Shown: positions 35,495-46,900 of the stretch, piece after piece
Layout of the letters: the number at the start of each line of letters is the position of its first letter
How positions within the stretch are numbered: the stretch's first letter is position 1
Assembly: GCA_002839435.1 (NCBI GenBank)
Contig: PGYA01000022.1
Location: forward strand, 1 to 64,000
Direction of reading: 5' to 3'
From: Candidatus Riflebacteria bacterium HGW-Riflebacteria-2
GTDB taxonomy: Bacteria > Muiribacteriota > Ozemobacteria > Ozemobacterales > Ozemobacteraceae
Length of the DNA stretch: 64,000 nucleotides
Translations under genes and position numbers: made by a program
The notes under the pieces: generated by a model
Databases searched by the model: none
What the model was told of the DNA's origin: nothing
What the model saw: only the letters and a program-made list of their open reading frames with translations

Positions 35495-35983
35495 TCACCA
35501 TTCTTTGTAGGGAATCCCATTCAGTCCATCAGCCGGAAAAACGTCGTCGGGACACCGTATATCGACAATTTTCATGTTGGCGCCATCAAATGTCATGCTG
35601 GCGTCGGTAATTATCTTCAATTCTTCACCCCCGATGCCATCGTTGCCGATCAACTGCCAGCGGGTTGCAGCAAACATTGGATTGAGCGGCAGACGGCGCA
35701 GATAAAAACTTCCGCCAGCTACCGGCCTTTTCGTTGTGAGCAACTCATGTATCGACAGCGGAAATCTTGGCTTATCAGCTTCAAGAATAGCCGGATTCTG
35801 GTAAGAGTCCTGAAAGAAGCTGTCGAGTGTCGCCCGCAGTTCAAGCAATGCATAACGCATGCGCTCTTCTTTTTCACGTTGGGAAACAACTTCGGCGGTA
35901 TGAAAAGCCACCAGTGACGCCAGTAAAATCAGCGCCGAAACGACAACCACCTCTACCAGAGTAAAGCCACGTACGCGTTTCAA
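35495..35983 (-). CDS. Minor pseudopilin with C-terminal YKEW motif
   Basis: The 162-residue protein has a six-residue leader (MKRVRG) and mature start FTLVEVVVVSALILLASLVA with Glu5. The body includes LLELRATLDSFFQDSYQNPA and NPMFAATRWQLIGNDGIGGE. The end IRCPDDVFPADGLNGIPYKEW-type block (FPADG then YKEW) matches the 22481-22960 product. It overlaps the upstream pseudopilin by four bases (ATGA). The gene is convergent with the HEAT gene, 20 bases apart. Confidence 0.85.
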   Translation of the reverse strand: MKRVRGFTLVEVVVVSALILLASLVAFHTAEVVSQREKEERMRYALLELRATLDSFFQDSYQNPAILEADKPRFPLSIHELLTTKRPVAGGSFYLRRLPLNPMFAATRWQLIGNDGIGGEELKIITDASMTFDGANMKIVDIRCPDDVFPADGLNGIPYKEW

Positions 35984-36720
35984 TATTCGAACGTTACCAC
36001 GTTACCATTGGAGTTATCTTCTGGCCTCTTGTGAAATCCTGTTTTTCCATCCTGAGCGACTAATGTGTTGCTGACGGTGACCGCATATGACGTTTTGGGC
36101 GTAGCGGCAACCAATGTCCCCGTCAATATAATTCGATATGACGTATCAGAAACTCTTTGCACTGTATTCGCTGAAACTACGACTGCTGGTACAATTCCAG
36201 TCACGACAACATTTGAGGCCATGGCCGAGATATCTTCAACCTTTCGACTGAAAGTGATCTCGATTGTTGTGTTATTGACAACTCTGGCGGAAGCAACGAT
36301 AAAAGGAGCTTTCCAGGAAACCATAATGTCATCTCCGGAGCTCTCTCTATTCAAGATGGTCACAGTGCTGTCGTCGGTGCCGTTCGGCCCCATTGAATAG
36401 AGAACTCCTTCTTGCACGTCTATCTGATAATCATTTCCCCATGGATCCATCGGCATTTCCTGAGTACTGTTTGCTCTGTAGTCCTGCAAATATTTGCCAA
36501 TAAGAGTTCGAAGATCTGCTTCCTTGAACATTGCTGGCTCAAGCTGGTCGTACATGGCGAGAGCTTTTTTGAATGTCTGCAGGTCTGCTTCGGCTGCGGT
36601 AAGTTTCGACTGGTTGACGTAATCCTGATAATAAGGCAGCGCAAGCGCCACCAGAGCAGCGAGGATCCCCACTACGACAAGCAGTTCCAGTAATGTAAAG
36701 CCTGATTTGTCTTTTATCAC
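35980..36720 (-). CDS. GspG-like pseudopilin fused to a C-terminal Ig-like (SbsA-type) domain
   Basis: An upstream ATG at 36852 is in frame but would give an implausible 51-residue leader. GTG at 36720 gives a normal leader (MIKDKSG) before FTLLELLVVVGILAALVALA. Residues about 8-120 resemble GspG, with LPYYQDYVNQSK and PMDPWGNDYQ. From about residue 138 an extra 105-residue domain begins (IVASARVVNNTTIEITFSRK, SYRIILTGTLVAATPK, YAVTVSNTLVAQDGKTG), typical of SbsA Ig-like folds in surface proteins. Such a fusion should place an adhesive beta-domain on the pseudopilus. It is the first gene of its minus-strand pair. Confidence 0.82.
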   Translation of the reverse strand: MIKDKSGFTLLELLVVVGILAALVALALPYYQDYVNQSKLTAAEADLQTFKKALAMYDQLEPAMFKEADLRTLIGKYLQDYRANSTQEMPMDPWGNDYQIDVQEGVLYSMGPNGTDDSTVTILNRESSGDDIMVSWKAPFIVASARVVNNTTIEITFSRKVEDISAMASNVVVTGIVPAVVVSANTVQRVSDTSYRIILTGTLVAATPKTSYAVTVSNTLVAQDGKTGFHKRPEDNSNGNVVTFEY

Positions 36721-36903
36721 GTTAAGTTTAATCGGTCTTCCGACTGCCTTTCGTTTAAAGACACCACTCACTATAACCTCTCGTGAGCTGTCTGCAATTA
36801 AAATACTATCTTGTTCTTCGACAGATGCAACCTTTTTGTTTATACCCAACACGTTATTTTTTGCAATATTTTTCCAGCTTCAATAATAGCCTCTCTCTCT
36901 TTT

Positions 36904-36937
36904 AATCGTTGTCTTAGTCGTTGTCGTTGTCTTTGTG
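36904..36937. repeat. Degenerate GTCGTTGTC-type low-complexity repeat
   Basis: A short run of CGTTGTC/TAGTCGTTGTC units lies in the 270-base gap between the pseudopilin at 36720 and the plus-strand gene at 36993, on the upstream side of both. It may be slippage-prone. The remainder of the gap shows an AT-rich stretch but no clear promoter. Confidence 0.45.
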
Positions 36938-36992
36938 CTTTCACTGCATCGCGTTCGTTGAATGAAGCTGATACGAATGTTATCATATCAGT

Positions 36993-37916
36993 ATGCCAAA
37001 CAAAAGTGGTTACGTTTTACTTGGAATGCTGCTGTTCTTTACCTTCATCGGGCTGAGCAGTTCGGTCACCGTGCTCGAGCAGGACACCCGGCTGAAACGT
37101 TTCAGCGAAGACGATTTGCGTCAGGATCTTGGCGCTATCAGACGAGGAATAGACCTTTACCGCTACCAATTGGCAAAGTCAGGCTCCTCCGATCCTGCTT
37201 TTGAAGATGCCATCAATAATGGCTCAATGACCACATTGATACAGATACTCATTGATAAAAACATGGTCAGACCAAGTGTTGCCAGCGGTACGGCACCTTG
37301 GCGACAAAACATCAGGAAATGGCGCAAAATCAGTAACCTGATCACTAACCCCAGTTTTGAAATAGACGACGGCTCAATTCTCATCGAAGCTGGCTCATGG
37401 CGGGGTAATTTCACCGCAAACGATGGGGTTCCCGACGGCTGGACTCTCACATCGGGCGGCGCCGATCAACACATTGCAATCACCGAAGTAGCGACCTATG
37501 TAATCAGTTTCTGGGCCAGGGCTGACACCCCTACCAGCCGCGCCAGAGTTCGCGTCTGGAGAATTGCACCTATAGCAGAAGGAATCGCCGCCTGTGACCT
37601 GACAGCCGATGAAACCAACTGGAAAAGATATTTTGGCAATTTTCAGATCAACTCAGTGCCGGCGGTGGTCCGACTTGAACTTGTACAGGCCGGTAGCAGC
37701 AGCGGAGATACCGTCTATCTCGACGGCCTGATGCTGGAAAAATGGAATCCACCGGCTGGAACTCCTGCAGCAGCGACACCGGCGCCCTCAGCCTGGACTA
37801 AAGACTACACCATTACTCCGTTAGCTACAGAATCAGCTCAACAACAGAGACTTTTCCGGGAATTGATCCCGGAAGGGGCTAATCCGGCCAGTTATTCATG
37901 GTGGTTTAACTGGTAA
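36993..37916 (+). CDS. Pseudopilin-like protein with a carbohydrate-binding-like domain
   Basis: The 307-residue protein starts MPNKSG followed by YVLLGMLLFFTFIGLSSSV, a prepilin-type leader and helix that lacks Glu5, as do GspK-like tip subunits. A helical segment (about residues 30-105) precedes a beta-rich domain (about 115-250). That domain opens NLITNPSFEIDDG and continues PDGWTLTSGGAD, TYVISFWARAD and VRLELVQAG, the pattern of CBM4/9/22-like carbohydrate-binding modules. The C-terminus ends in SYSWWFNW. I infer a tip subunit carrying a glycan-binding head. Its stop abuts that of the convergent giant gene with no base between them. Confidence 0.68.
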   Translation: MPNKSGYVLLGMLLFFTFIGLSSSVTVLEQDTRLKRFSEDDLRQDLGAIRRGIDLYRYQLAKSGSSDPAFEDAINNGSMTTLIQILIDKNMVRPSVASGTAPWRQNIRKWRKISNLITNPSFEIDDGSILIEAGSWRGNFTANDGVPDGWTLTSGGADQHIAITEVATYVISFWARADTPTSRARVRVWRIAPIAEGIAACDLTADETNWKRYFGNFQINSVPAVVRLELVQAGSSSGDTVYLDGLMLEKWNPPAGTPAAATPAPSAWTKDYTITPLATESAQQQRLFRELIPEGANPASYSWWFNW

Positions 37917-40900
37917 TCATGGAGGAGTAACCAGTTTAAGCGAGCTGCCACGATCGGCATCCTGCGATGTGCTGCGATCGATACCGTATTTGTTCTGACC
38001 GGTATATTCGTCGTAGGTATCTACCGGATATATTCTTTCATCGCGAGTTCCCGATGCTACGTTGAAGAACGGGTAATACTCTATCGTCTGGGTTGCAAGT
38101 GTGCCCCTGTTCCCGACGCCATCTTCGAATTCCATGTATACAGTTTTCAGACCTGCTGTCGAAGTCAGAGACCAGCTTAGCGAAGCCGGATCCCAGTATT
38201 GCGAACCAGGATAGGCAGGATTCAGCCATTGCGTCCATGCCAGGTTGTCGTTGCTGACATATGCAAACTTGATACCGCTGGGGTCATGCAGCGTGATTGA
38301 TATATATACTGTCGTGGTTGCAGTAGTCGTATCGCCGTAATCCATGCCAACCCGACGGTTGATGTAAAAAGCCTGAACCTGTGGGTCGGGAGGACTCATA
38401 TCAACCCTTATGCCATCTGAACCGTCGCCATAATCAACACTTTCGCGGCCAGCGCGGTCACGCGCCTTTATTCTGGCATAATAGGTGGAACCATCGACAC
38501 CTTCGGTGAACAGATAAGAGGTGTCAGCGCTACCCAGATAGAGTTCTTTAACTACATCAGTGAACCCGGAATCGCGTGCAATCTGAACGTAGACATCGGT
38601 AACTCCCGAAATCGCATCTGAGTGTGTAAACTCAAAATAAACATAGGTATCAGAAGAGATAATATGATTCGGGTCGTTGTTGCCGGCTGCCAAATCTGTA
38701 GTGGCGTTGGACAGAGGATCTGTCAGGTCGATACTGATGCCATCAGTAGTATACCAGTCAGAAAGATTGCCGGCGACATCTTCGAAGCGCGCACGCGCAT
38801 AGATGGTACTGCCATCGACCGAAGGTGCGACAAACGACCTGGCGCCAGTGGTATTGCCCAGCCAGCCTTCTGACAAAATGACTGCGTAAGTGGCGCTGTC
38901 GGAAATCTGAACGTATACATTGGCAACTCCAGACAGATCGTCGGTCAGACCGTCAGCAATAAAGTCCAGCGTGAGGTCTCGACTCCAAACGTCATCAGGA
39001 TCATTGTTTGCAGCCGTATTGTCTGTATAAGATGTAGCCGTTGGTGCATTTTCATCCTGCCGCGACAGCACTGCGGTTGAATAACTGCTGATGTTGCCAA
39101 CCAGATCTTTAGCGCGAACCCTGAAATAGTAGATCGTTCCGTGCGTCAGACCGGCGAAATTACAACTGGCAGGCACAAGCCAGCCGGAAGACTGCAAATC
39201 GGCTGTAAATGCCGCATCGGTTGCGCGCTGAAAGTCATACTGCACGCCACCGGAAACAGTATCGACAACCGTAGAACAGTTTACCAGATTGGCTGTTCCA
39301 GACGAGAAGGCTGGTTCGGCCGCCATTGCCGGAATCGGTGGCGCCAGAACATCTACCGTTATACCGTCACTGTATGCTGGAGTATAAGTCCCGCCGTTAT
39401 TAAAAGCCCTGACGTTAATGTAATATGTCTGGCCATGTGTCAGATTTAAGCCGGTGGCAGCGTAGCTTGTGTTAAGATTTACGCTGGTCCATGTAACCAC
39501 ATCACTGCCGCCGGAGGTTGTACCAACAGAAAACTCGTAGCGGTTGATGCCTGAATCCGGGTCGTTACTGTCGGTCCATGTCGCTGCCAGTCTTGTGTTG
39601 TCGAGAGTAAACTCGCCTTCATCGGTTACGAAAAAAGGCTCCGGCGGCGTTGGATCGCCACCCTTTATACCGTCAGAATAGCCGGGATCTGAAACGTTTT
39701 CGGCAATATCATATGCCCGCACCGTGAAGTAGTAGAGTGTAGCCCCGGTAAGATCCAGGGCCAGACCGGAAAAGGTGGTTTCAGTGGCCAGGCCGACATT
39801 AGTATCAGCCACAACATCATCAGCGCCCTGAGTTTTGCCAACGCGAACAATAAAATGTTTGAGGCCGGTTTCGGCATCAGAAGAGGACCATGTCGCATGC
39901 AGCTTGTCAATAAAGGGCGAGTAAAGTCCGTCATCGACCACGACCGGAGTTACAGGCTTTACGCTATCAACAACGATTGAGGCAGAAATGCTTGCCGAGC
40001 GGTTGCCGAGACCATCAACAAAACTTACATACACAGTTTTGCTGCCCATACCAGCACTCAGATTCCACACATATGAACTGGCATAGGCGACAGAAACTGC
40101 TGCCTGCGCCTCATTCTGAATCGACATGCCGCTGACACCGGCACCATCAACTGCGTTCAAAGAAAGATTGACAGTATGTGTCGCCGAGTATGCCCCTTCA
40201 ACAATTGACAGCGAACCAGCCGGCGGCGTCGTATCAAGAATTATACCATCCTGCTGCGGTACCGAAATGTTGCCAAGTGTATCCTGAAAACGTGCATAAA
40301 CAATCTTATTGCCGTCGCCGGCAGTAAGCGTCCATAAAAACGTGCCGGACATACCCTGCCATGCAGTCCAGTTGCTTCCATCATTACTAAACGACATGCC
40401 GTTGACACCATTGGCGTCGGTGGCAGTCAAAGCCAGAGAAACTGATGTTGTCGCAGTTCTCGACGCACCTGCATTGATGATGATACTGCCAAAAGGCGGC
40501 AGGCGGTCAACTTCGACCTGAATGCTTTCACCACCATAAACGCCGATGTTACCAGCACCGTCAACGGCACAGGCGCGGAATTTATACAGACCATGCGCCA
40601 GTCCGACAGTGTTGAAGATTGGCAGCGAGACAACTGCCAGGTCAGTCCAGGCGCCTCCATTAAGGCTATACTGCAACTGGTAACTTGAAATACCGGAATC
40701 TCCCGGATCTGTCGCCGCACCCCAGGTAACCAGAAGGTTCCCTGTTCCTGAAAGAACAGGGCTGATGTCAGGAACACCCGGCGCAGTCGGAGGCGCCAGA
40801 TCAATTACAGTAACAGTCTTGTTAACAATCAGACCACCGCATTCAAACGTAAGATTCGCCGTACCAGCTTTGTCGGACGAGAAGGAGAAAGAGGTATTTC

Positions 40901-43900
40901 CGCTGTTAATGGCGATCTGATGACCTGACCAGGTCAACATGGCATCTGCCGGCGAAAAATTTCCCAGCGTTGTTGTCGAATTGAGCATAGTTCCATCCGG
41001 CACAAGATCACCAGCATTCCCGAAGGTGCCGGCCGTAATATTCATACTTGGATTAAGGTTTCCCGCGGTGATAGTCAACGACGTTGCGGGCAGATTAACC
41101 GAATAAGGCGGCAACTGCACAAAGACCACCGAACTGTCAGAACCGTTCGCAAGGCCGATAACAGCCTTGACTTTAGCAAGGCCGAGGCTGGTTCCTGATG
41201 CCAGCAGTTTGAAGTTCAGCTGACCGGAGGCATCGCAGACAACCTGATGCCCATCGCCGGGAATACCGTTTGCGTCGGCAGGCCCGAACGAGCCAAGCAG
41301 TGGCTGGGTAAACACGGTTACCTGGGTGCCGGGCTGAACGGGATTGCCCTCTGTTGTCAAAATCGGTCCGCTCACGTAATTGGCAGCATGAGGTGGCACC
41401 AGACCGGCATAGAGCGAAGTCCGGTCAGCTGACAGCGTGAAAGGGCCGTAAGCAGCTTCATAAATGCTGCTTGCTGATGTATAAGTGCCTTTATTAAGAG
41501 ACTTGTCTGTTAAAGTAAAATATGCGACGTATGCCCCACCTTTTACAGCCGGCTGAATAGGAACGGCTGCCAGGCGGTCTATACCGTCATTGCTTTGAAA
41601 TGTGGGGATTGCCCAGATAACCGCATAAGTCTCAGACAGCACAAAGGCTGCACCAGAGGTAAGAGCTGCGGTCAAGGAGTCGCCACCATTACTTGAGATG
41701 GTACCAAAACGCGATGGAACTTCAAGCATGGCGCCTGAAACCTTGGCGAAGGCAACAGCAGTGCCAACAGTTAAAGGCTGGTCAACATGGTCTGTAGCTA
41801 TGGTATCGATGCCGGATATGGTCACCTGTATGCTTGTGCCATTTACTGGAGTGTTGCGACCCATCTCCTTGTAAGGTACAACCTGTGCAAGAGTCGGATC
41901 CATATTTGGTCCCGAGCCTTCGGTTCCATCCGCAAGAAGCGGGTCAACCGACTGACAACTGAAGCTCGGAAGAGAGTTGGTTATCGTTCCGTCGCCCGGG
42001 CTTACATTCGAAGGCGCAGGCGGTGTCTTATCGAGTCGGAATGCGTAACTCGCCACAAATGAGTTTGCAGAGGCCTGAGCACCATCGACAAGCTTTACGT
42101 AATAATAATATGTGCCTTCGGTGGTCGGAGTCGATGACAAATCATAACGGAAGCCATAAGCCGTCGCAGGGGGATCATATTCTCTCGTCTGAACTCCGGC
42201 GAGTTGGACTTCTGCCTTGTTCTGAAGCACAGCCTGCGACAACGGAATCCGAACCCATGAAATATTGGTTCCATCGGTTGTATCCTTGGCTCTAATTGAA
42301 AATCTGGTCGGGAAAGGTCTGGCGCTGGCCCCACCAAGAGCGTTGTAATTTCTCTCAATTGGTATCAGATCGTAAGCAAGCGGCTCGGTAACGTCGTCAC
42401 GTATGTAACCAAAATACCAACCAACCGACTCTCTCGGCAGGTTCATCGAAGTGTATCCATTCGCAGTACTTACTATTTGAAACTTCCGCCTATATTCGCT
42501 TCCAGCCATTGTCAAGAGCATTACAGCCATGTTGCTTCCCGCCGGAACTGTTGCAGAAGCGTAAACAGTGCTGCTGTATTTTGCTACCACCGTCTGGTCA
42601 AAACTTTCGATCGGAACTTCAACCTTTACCAGCAGCGGGTTGGAATTATTTGTGACAACGGAATCCAGTGCATACATCCAGTTGCCTGGAATTGCAAACA
42701 GGTCGGTCCAGACAACTGTCGGAAATTCCAGCGCAGGGTTGGTGGCGTCATAAAAATGTGCCGAAATGGGAGGGTGCGGGGCAGGTACAGGAGACTGAAT
42801 ATTTAGCTTCATATACGGCATATCCCGACAAATGGCCGAATCCTGAATGTAAAACTGGCAAGTATGATGCCCGTTAACTATAGTGCGATATGGATACTTG
42901 AACCACTTTGTATGGCCAAGTGTACTTGTCGTCAGATAAATACTGCTTCCCCAACCCCAGGCTATGCCTGTCGAATAAGCAAGCGTGTCGAGATCTGTTT
43001 GAGGTGGCGGGTTATATGTGCCAGCCTCCCACACATGCCCATAAATAGCGGGAGTATTGAAAAGCAGGGCCACCGGCGATGTGCTGTTATCGACAAGAAC
43101 GGGGTTGTTGAAAGTGGGATCCACAATATAAGCAGTGTCTGCAGCACTCCAGACAAGAGGAACCAATGCCGCATAAGGAGGCAATCCTGATGGATAATCT
43201 TCGTAATTATAAAGAAAAATCTCCCTGAAATTACTAAGCGGAGGAGTTGCTGTTGCCGGCACTCCTGCGGCCTGGCCGGGGCGTAAATTATCAATGGCTA
43301 TGTCTCTGGTTAAGTAAGCTCGATTTCCGGCGAGATCTGAACATTCATAGTGTATTCTATATCTATGCTGATCCTGTAATGCGGCTGGCCAGCCAGCACT
43401 GGGGACGTATTTGGCTGTGTCTGCCGCAATGGCAGAGGCAGCGCCAATGAGCGGGTTTGGATAACTCGCGGTATCAGGAAGAGGTACGCCTGAATTGTCG
43501 ATGTCAACAACCGTGATTGAAGCCACATTGATGTCAAATCCGGCGCCACCAGTGTCTGACACGACAAGATGGAGATAATCGATATTGTGATTATTGCCCA
43601 CACGAGCCAGCCAGTTACGGTCTACCAGCCAGTTACCAGTCATATAGATGCGAAGATCCAGCGTTGGCGGAGTTGTGTCGACAATAATCTGAAATTCTGT
43701 CGAGAATGCGCTCTGAGCAAAACCGTTATGAGAACGAGTTTTAACAGTATGCACGCCCGCCGGCAGATCGAGCAGATGCGTGTAATTACCCGCTGAAGTG
43801 GCGATTACAGACCTTACATAAGTTCCATTCAGCCATATTTCGACGAGATTGCTCGATTCTGACATACCGGCAACTGGAACACCCACAGTATTATTAGTAG

Positions 43901-46900
43901 TTATCGGCGTGCCAGGAATAGCCGGCTTGCCATCAATTGAAGAAATGATAGGCGCATTCGGCGGTGTTGTAGCGCCAGTATAATGCACGTGAATACCATT
44001 GGAAGATGCGCCAAAGGCACCTATGTTGCCAGAGCGATCTTTAGCACGAACTCTGGCATAATGCACATAACTTGATTGCGCGTCTGTATATTGGTAAGAA
44101 GTGGCCGCAGGAATCCACACATCATGAACAAGTACGCTAAAGTCTGACGCAGTTGCAATCTGTACGTTTACTTCCGCTACACCGCTGCGATCATCTGTAG
44201 GATTAAAGTAGAATGTAATGTTAGGATCTACTGAAAAAATTTCATCCGGGTCAAAATTTCCCGGGCCAACATCTGAACAGGCAAAGGCAGGGGGAGGCAC
44301 GGTATCAACAACACAGAAAGTTGCAACAGACGGATTGCCAATATTGCCATCCGCATCTCGTGCAACTATCTGAAACAAGTAGGTGCCATCGACCAGACCT
44401 GATATTGCTGCGCTGGTTGTGGCAACTGTCATTACCTCCACAAACGGTGCAGCTTCAAGAGACTGTTGAACAAAATAATCCTGAGTTCCAGCTCCGCCAT
44501 GATCTATCGACTCACTCCACGAAATCTGGGTTGTACCTTGTGAATATTGAGGTAAAACACTCACTCCAGCAGGTGGGTCTGGAGGATAGCGATCCAGAAA
44601 TGTAATTACACATGAAGCGGAACGTCCTGCAACTTCCATTTCAAATGTTACAGGGCCCTTTTTCTCGGCTGTAACGAAAACGGTCGCCACACCGGCCTGT
44701 AATTCGGCCTGAATCCCGGGTAACGGGCTGAGGTCGGGGGTTACATCAGGACGGGCTGGATTCGTATACCAGCTTAACTCATACAGATAGCTCCAATGAT
44801 AGGTCGGAACATTTGTTTGAACCATTCTCCAGTAACGATGCGCTCCGAAATAACCCCAATCAGTTCTAGTCCAGTCGAAACCGGTTGGTTTAAAATCTGT
44901 TTTTGCTGTTGTCCATGCTATGCCGTCGTCAGAATACTGAATATCGAACAACAGATCGAGACTGGAGTTAGAGGTTTTGGCGTCAAGTCTGACCCATTCT
45001 TTCTCGTTACCTGCACCGAGATCGATGGTAAAATTTGCTCCCGGCTGTGGCGTAGAATATGAAGGATTGTAAAAATACTGGCCAGGGTTGACAGTGCTGC
45101 CATCAGAAATGCCAGATGGATTCCAGTAGGAGGTGTGATATCCACTCATTGAATACATACTTCCTGAGGGATTTGCAAGCTGGTGAGCATTAACCGTCCA
45201 GGTGGCCAGAGAACCGTTCGGCACCGGTGTGCCGGCATAGCCAACCAGCGAAGAACTTACAGAGGTAGAACCATTTGGATTGCCCGGCGTAATTGCCGGT
45301 GTAGTAGTCGCCGGAACCAGCGTAAATGCTTCTACCTGTACAATCGGGATAGGGGCAGAACTGCCACTGGCAAGACCGATTGCGCAAACGGTATTCAATG
45401 TTCCAGGCGTTGTGCCGGTAACCTCGACACCGTAAACGAACATTCCATCGCCTGGTATGGCACCGTTCTGGCCTGTAAACACCTGGTAGCCATCGCCTGG
45501 CAGTCCGTTAGCATCGGGAAGCGTAAATGTTGTCAGCGCCTCCGGATCGCGCTGCACAGTAACTGCCTGGTTATCCTGAACGATATTACCCTTTCTGGTA
45601 AAAATGGAGCTCGAGGTAAAAGTCGCTACATCAGGCGGCAAAAGACCCATGAACAGGAACGTTCGATCAGTAGTCAGAGTTATCGGCCCGGCCGCCAACT
45701 CAAGCTTGCTGTATGGTGCAAAAAATGCGCCGGGATTCCCTGATTTATCGAGAGTCAGAACACGACAGACATACTGAGCGTCTTCGGTGACCGGTGTAAT
45801 CGGCACAGCACCTACACGGTCTATGCCGTTATTTGAGGTAAAACATGGGATTGCGAAAAGTGCAACATAGTCGGCGTTTTTGGGAAAGTTCGCACCAGAA
45901 ATCGTTGTAACTGTCAAAGTGCCGTTACCTGGGTTCGAAACAATAGTGACTGGAATTGCCAGGTTTTGATACTGACCGCTCACCACCTGCCATACTTCAA
46001 GGGTCGAGCCGGCAGCCAGTATCTGGCCAATATGATTTTTGGCTGACAATTCGCCATCAGTCAGGCTCATGGTGACAGTGTCGGTATTAGTCGAATTGGA
46101 AATGTAATACTGGTTTGTCAGAATTCGGAATGGCCATATCTGTGAGAGAGCAACATCAAGATTCAGACCGGATCCTTCCGAGTTATCACCGAGGTACGGA
46201 TCTACTATTCTGGCGTTGAAGCTGGTAAAGGAATTGGATACAGCACCTTCTGCCGGCGCAAAGTCCTGTGCCATCGGAGCCGTGTTATCAATCACAAAGT
46301 AATTGGATTCGTCTTCTGTAATTACATGCATCTGATTCTTCAGATATACCTTAACTCGATAGGTTCCTTCGCTGAAGGTCGTTGCCGAAAGATCAACGTT
46401 CGATCGATGCCACTCGGGCGTGCCAAGGTAGGTCCAGTTTGCGACCGGGGCAAGCGCAACATTACTCAGGGCATTAACAATCGAAATATTTGATTCAGAA
46501 GTTAAGAGACCATAGATATATGACGGAGAATATGTTCCAGATGGCTTACGACATTCGACACTGACGCTGGTCGGTTTGGTTAAAGTCCTTCTATATGGGT
46601 GTGCCAAAGCTGGCAGCAGTGAAAAGCTCTGTATAACATGCGGATAAGTCCATGAAGAATGCCAATAATAGGCGTAGTATGGCGATGAATCATAATGCGG
46701 ACTGCGGGCATACGCATAAAAAAGCAGTCTGTTGTTCATGTTATCCGGAGCCTCAATGCCAAGAAAGTTTGGAATGGAAAAGCTCCTGCCATTGCTTAGC
46801 CCACGTGCCGGCATGTCGAGATATGCTTCTCCGGCGTCCCATTGTCCGTTCTGGTCGGCGTCTTGCCAGACATCACCAAGATCATAGACACCCGCAACAT

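Noticed and set aside
36721..36852. 44-codon N-terminal extension of the Ig-pseudopilin.
   Set aside because: Prepilin leaders are short; the GTG at 36720 gives a typical seven-residue leader, and the extension shows no signal or fold.
22105..37916. Considered calling the machine a natural-competence or retractile type IV pilus.
   Set aside because: No pilT, comEA/comEC or prepilin peptidase is in the window, and the GspG-like subunits and giant client favour a secretion-type pseudopilus. Elsewhere in the genome this could change.
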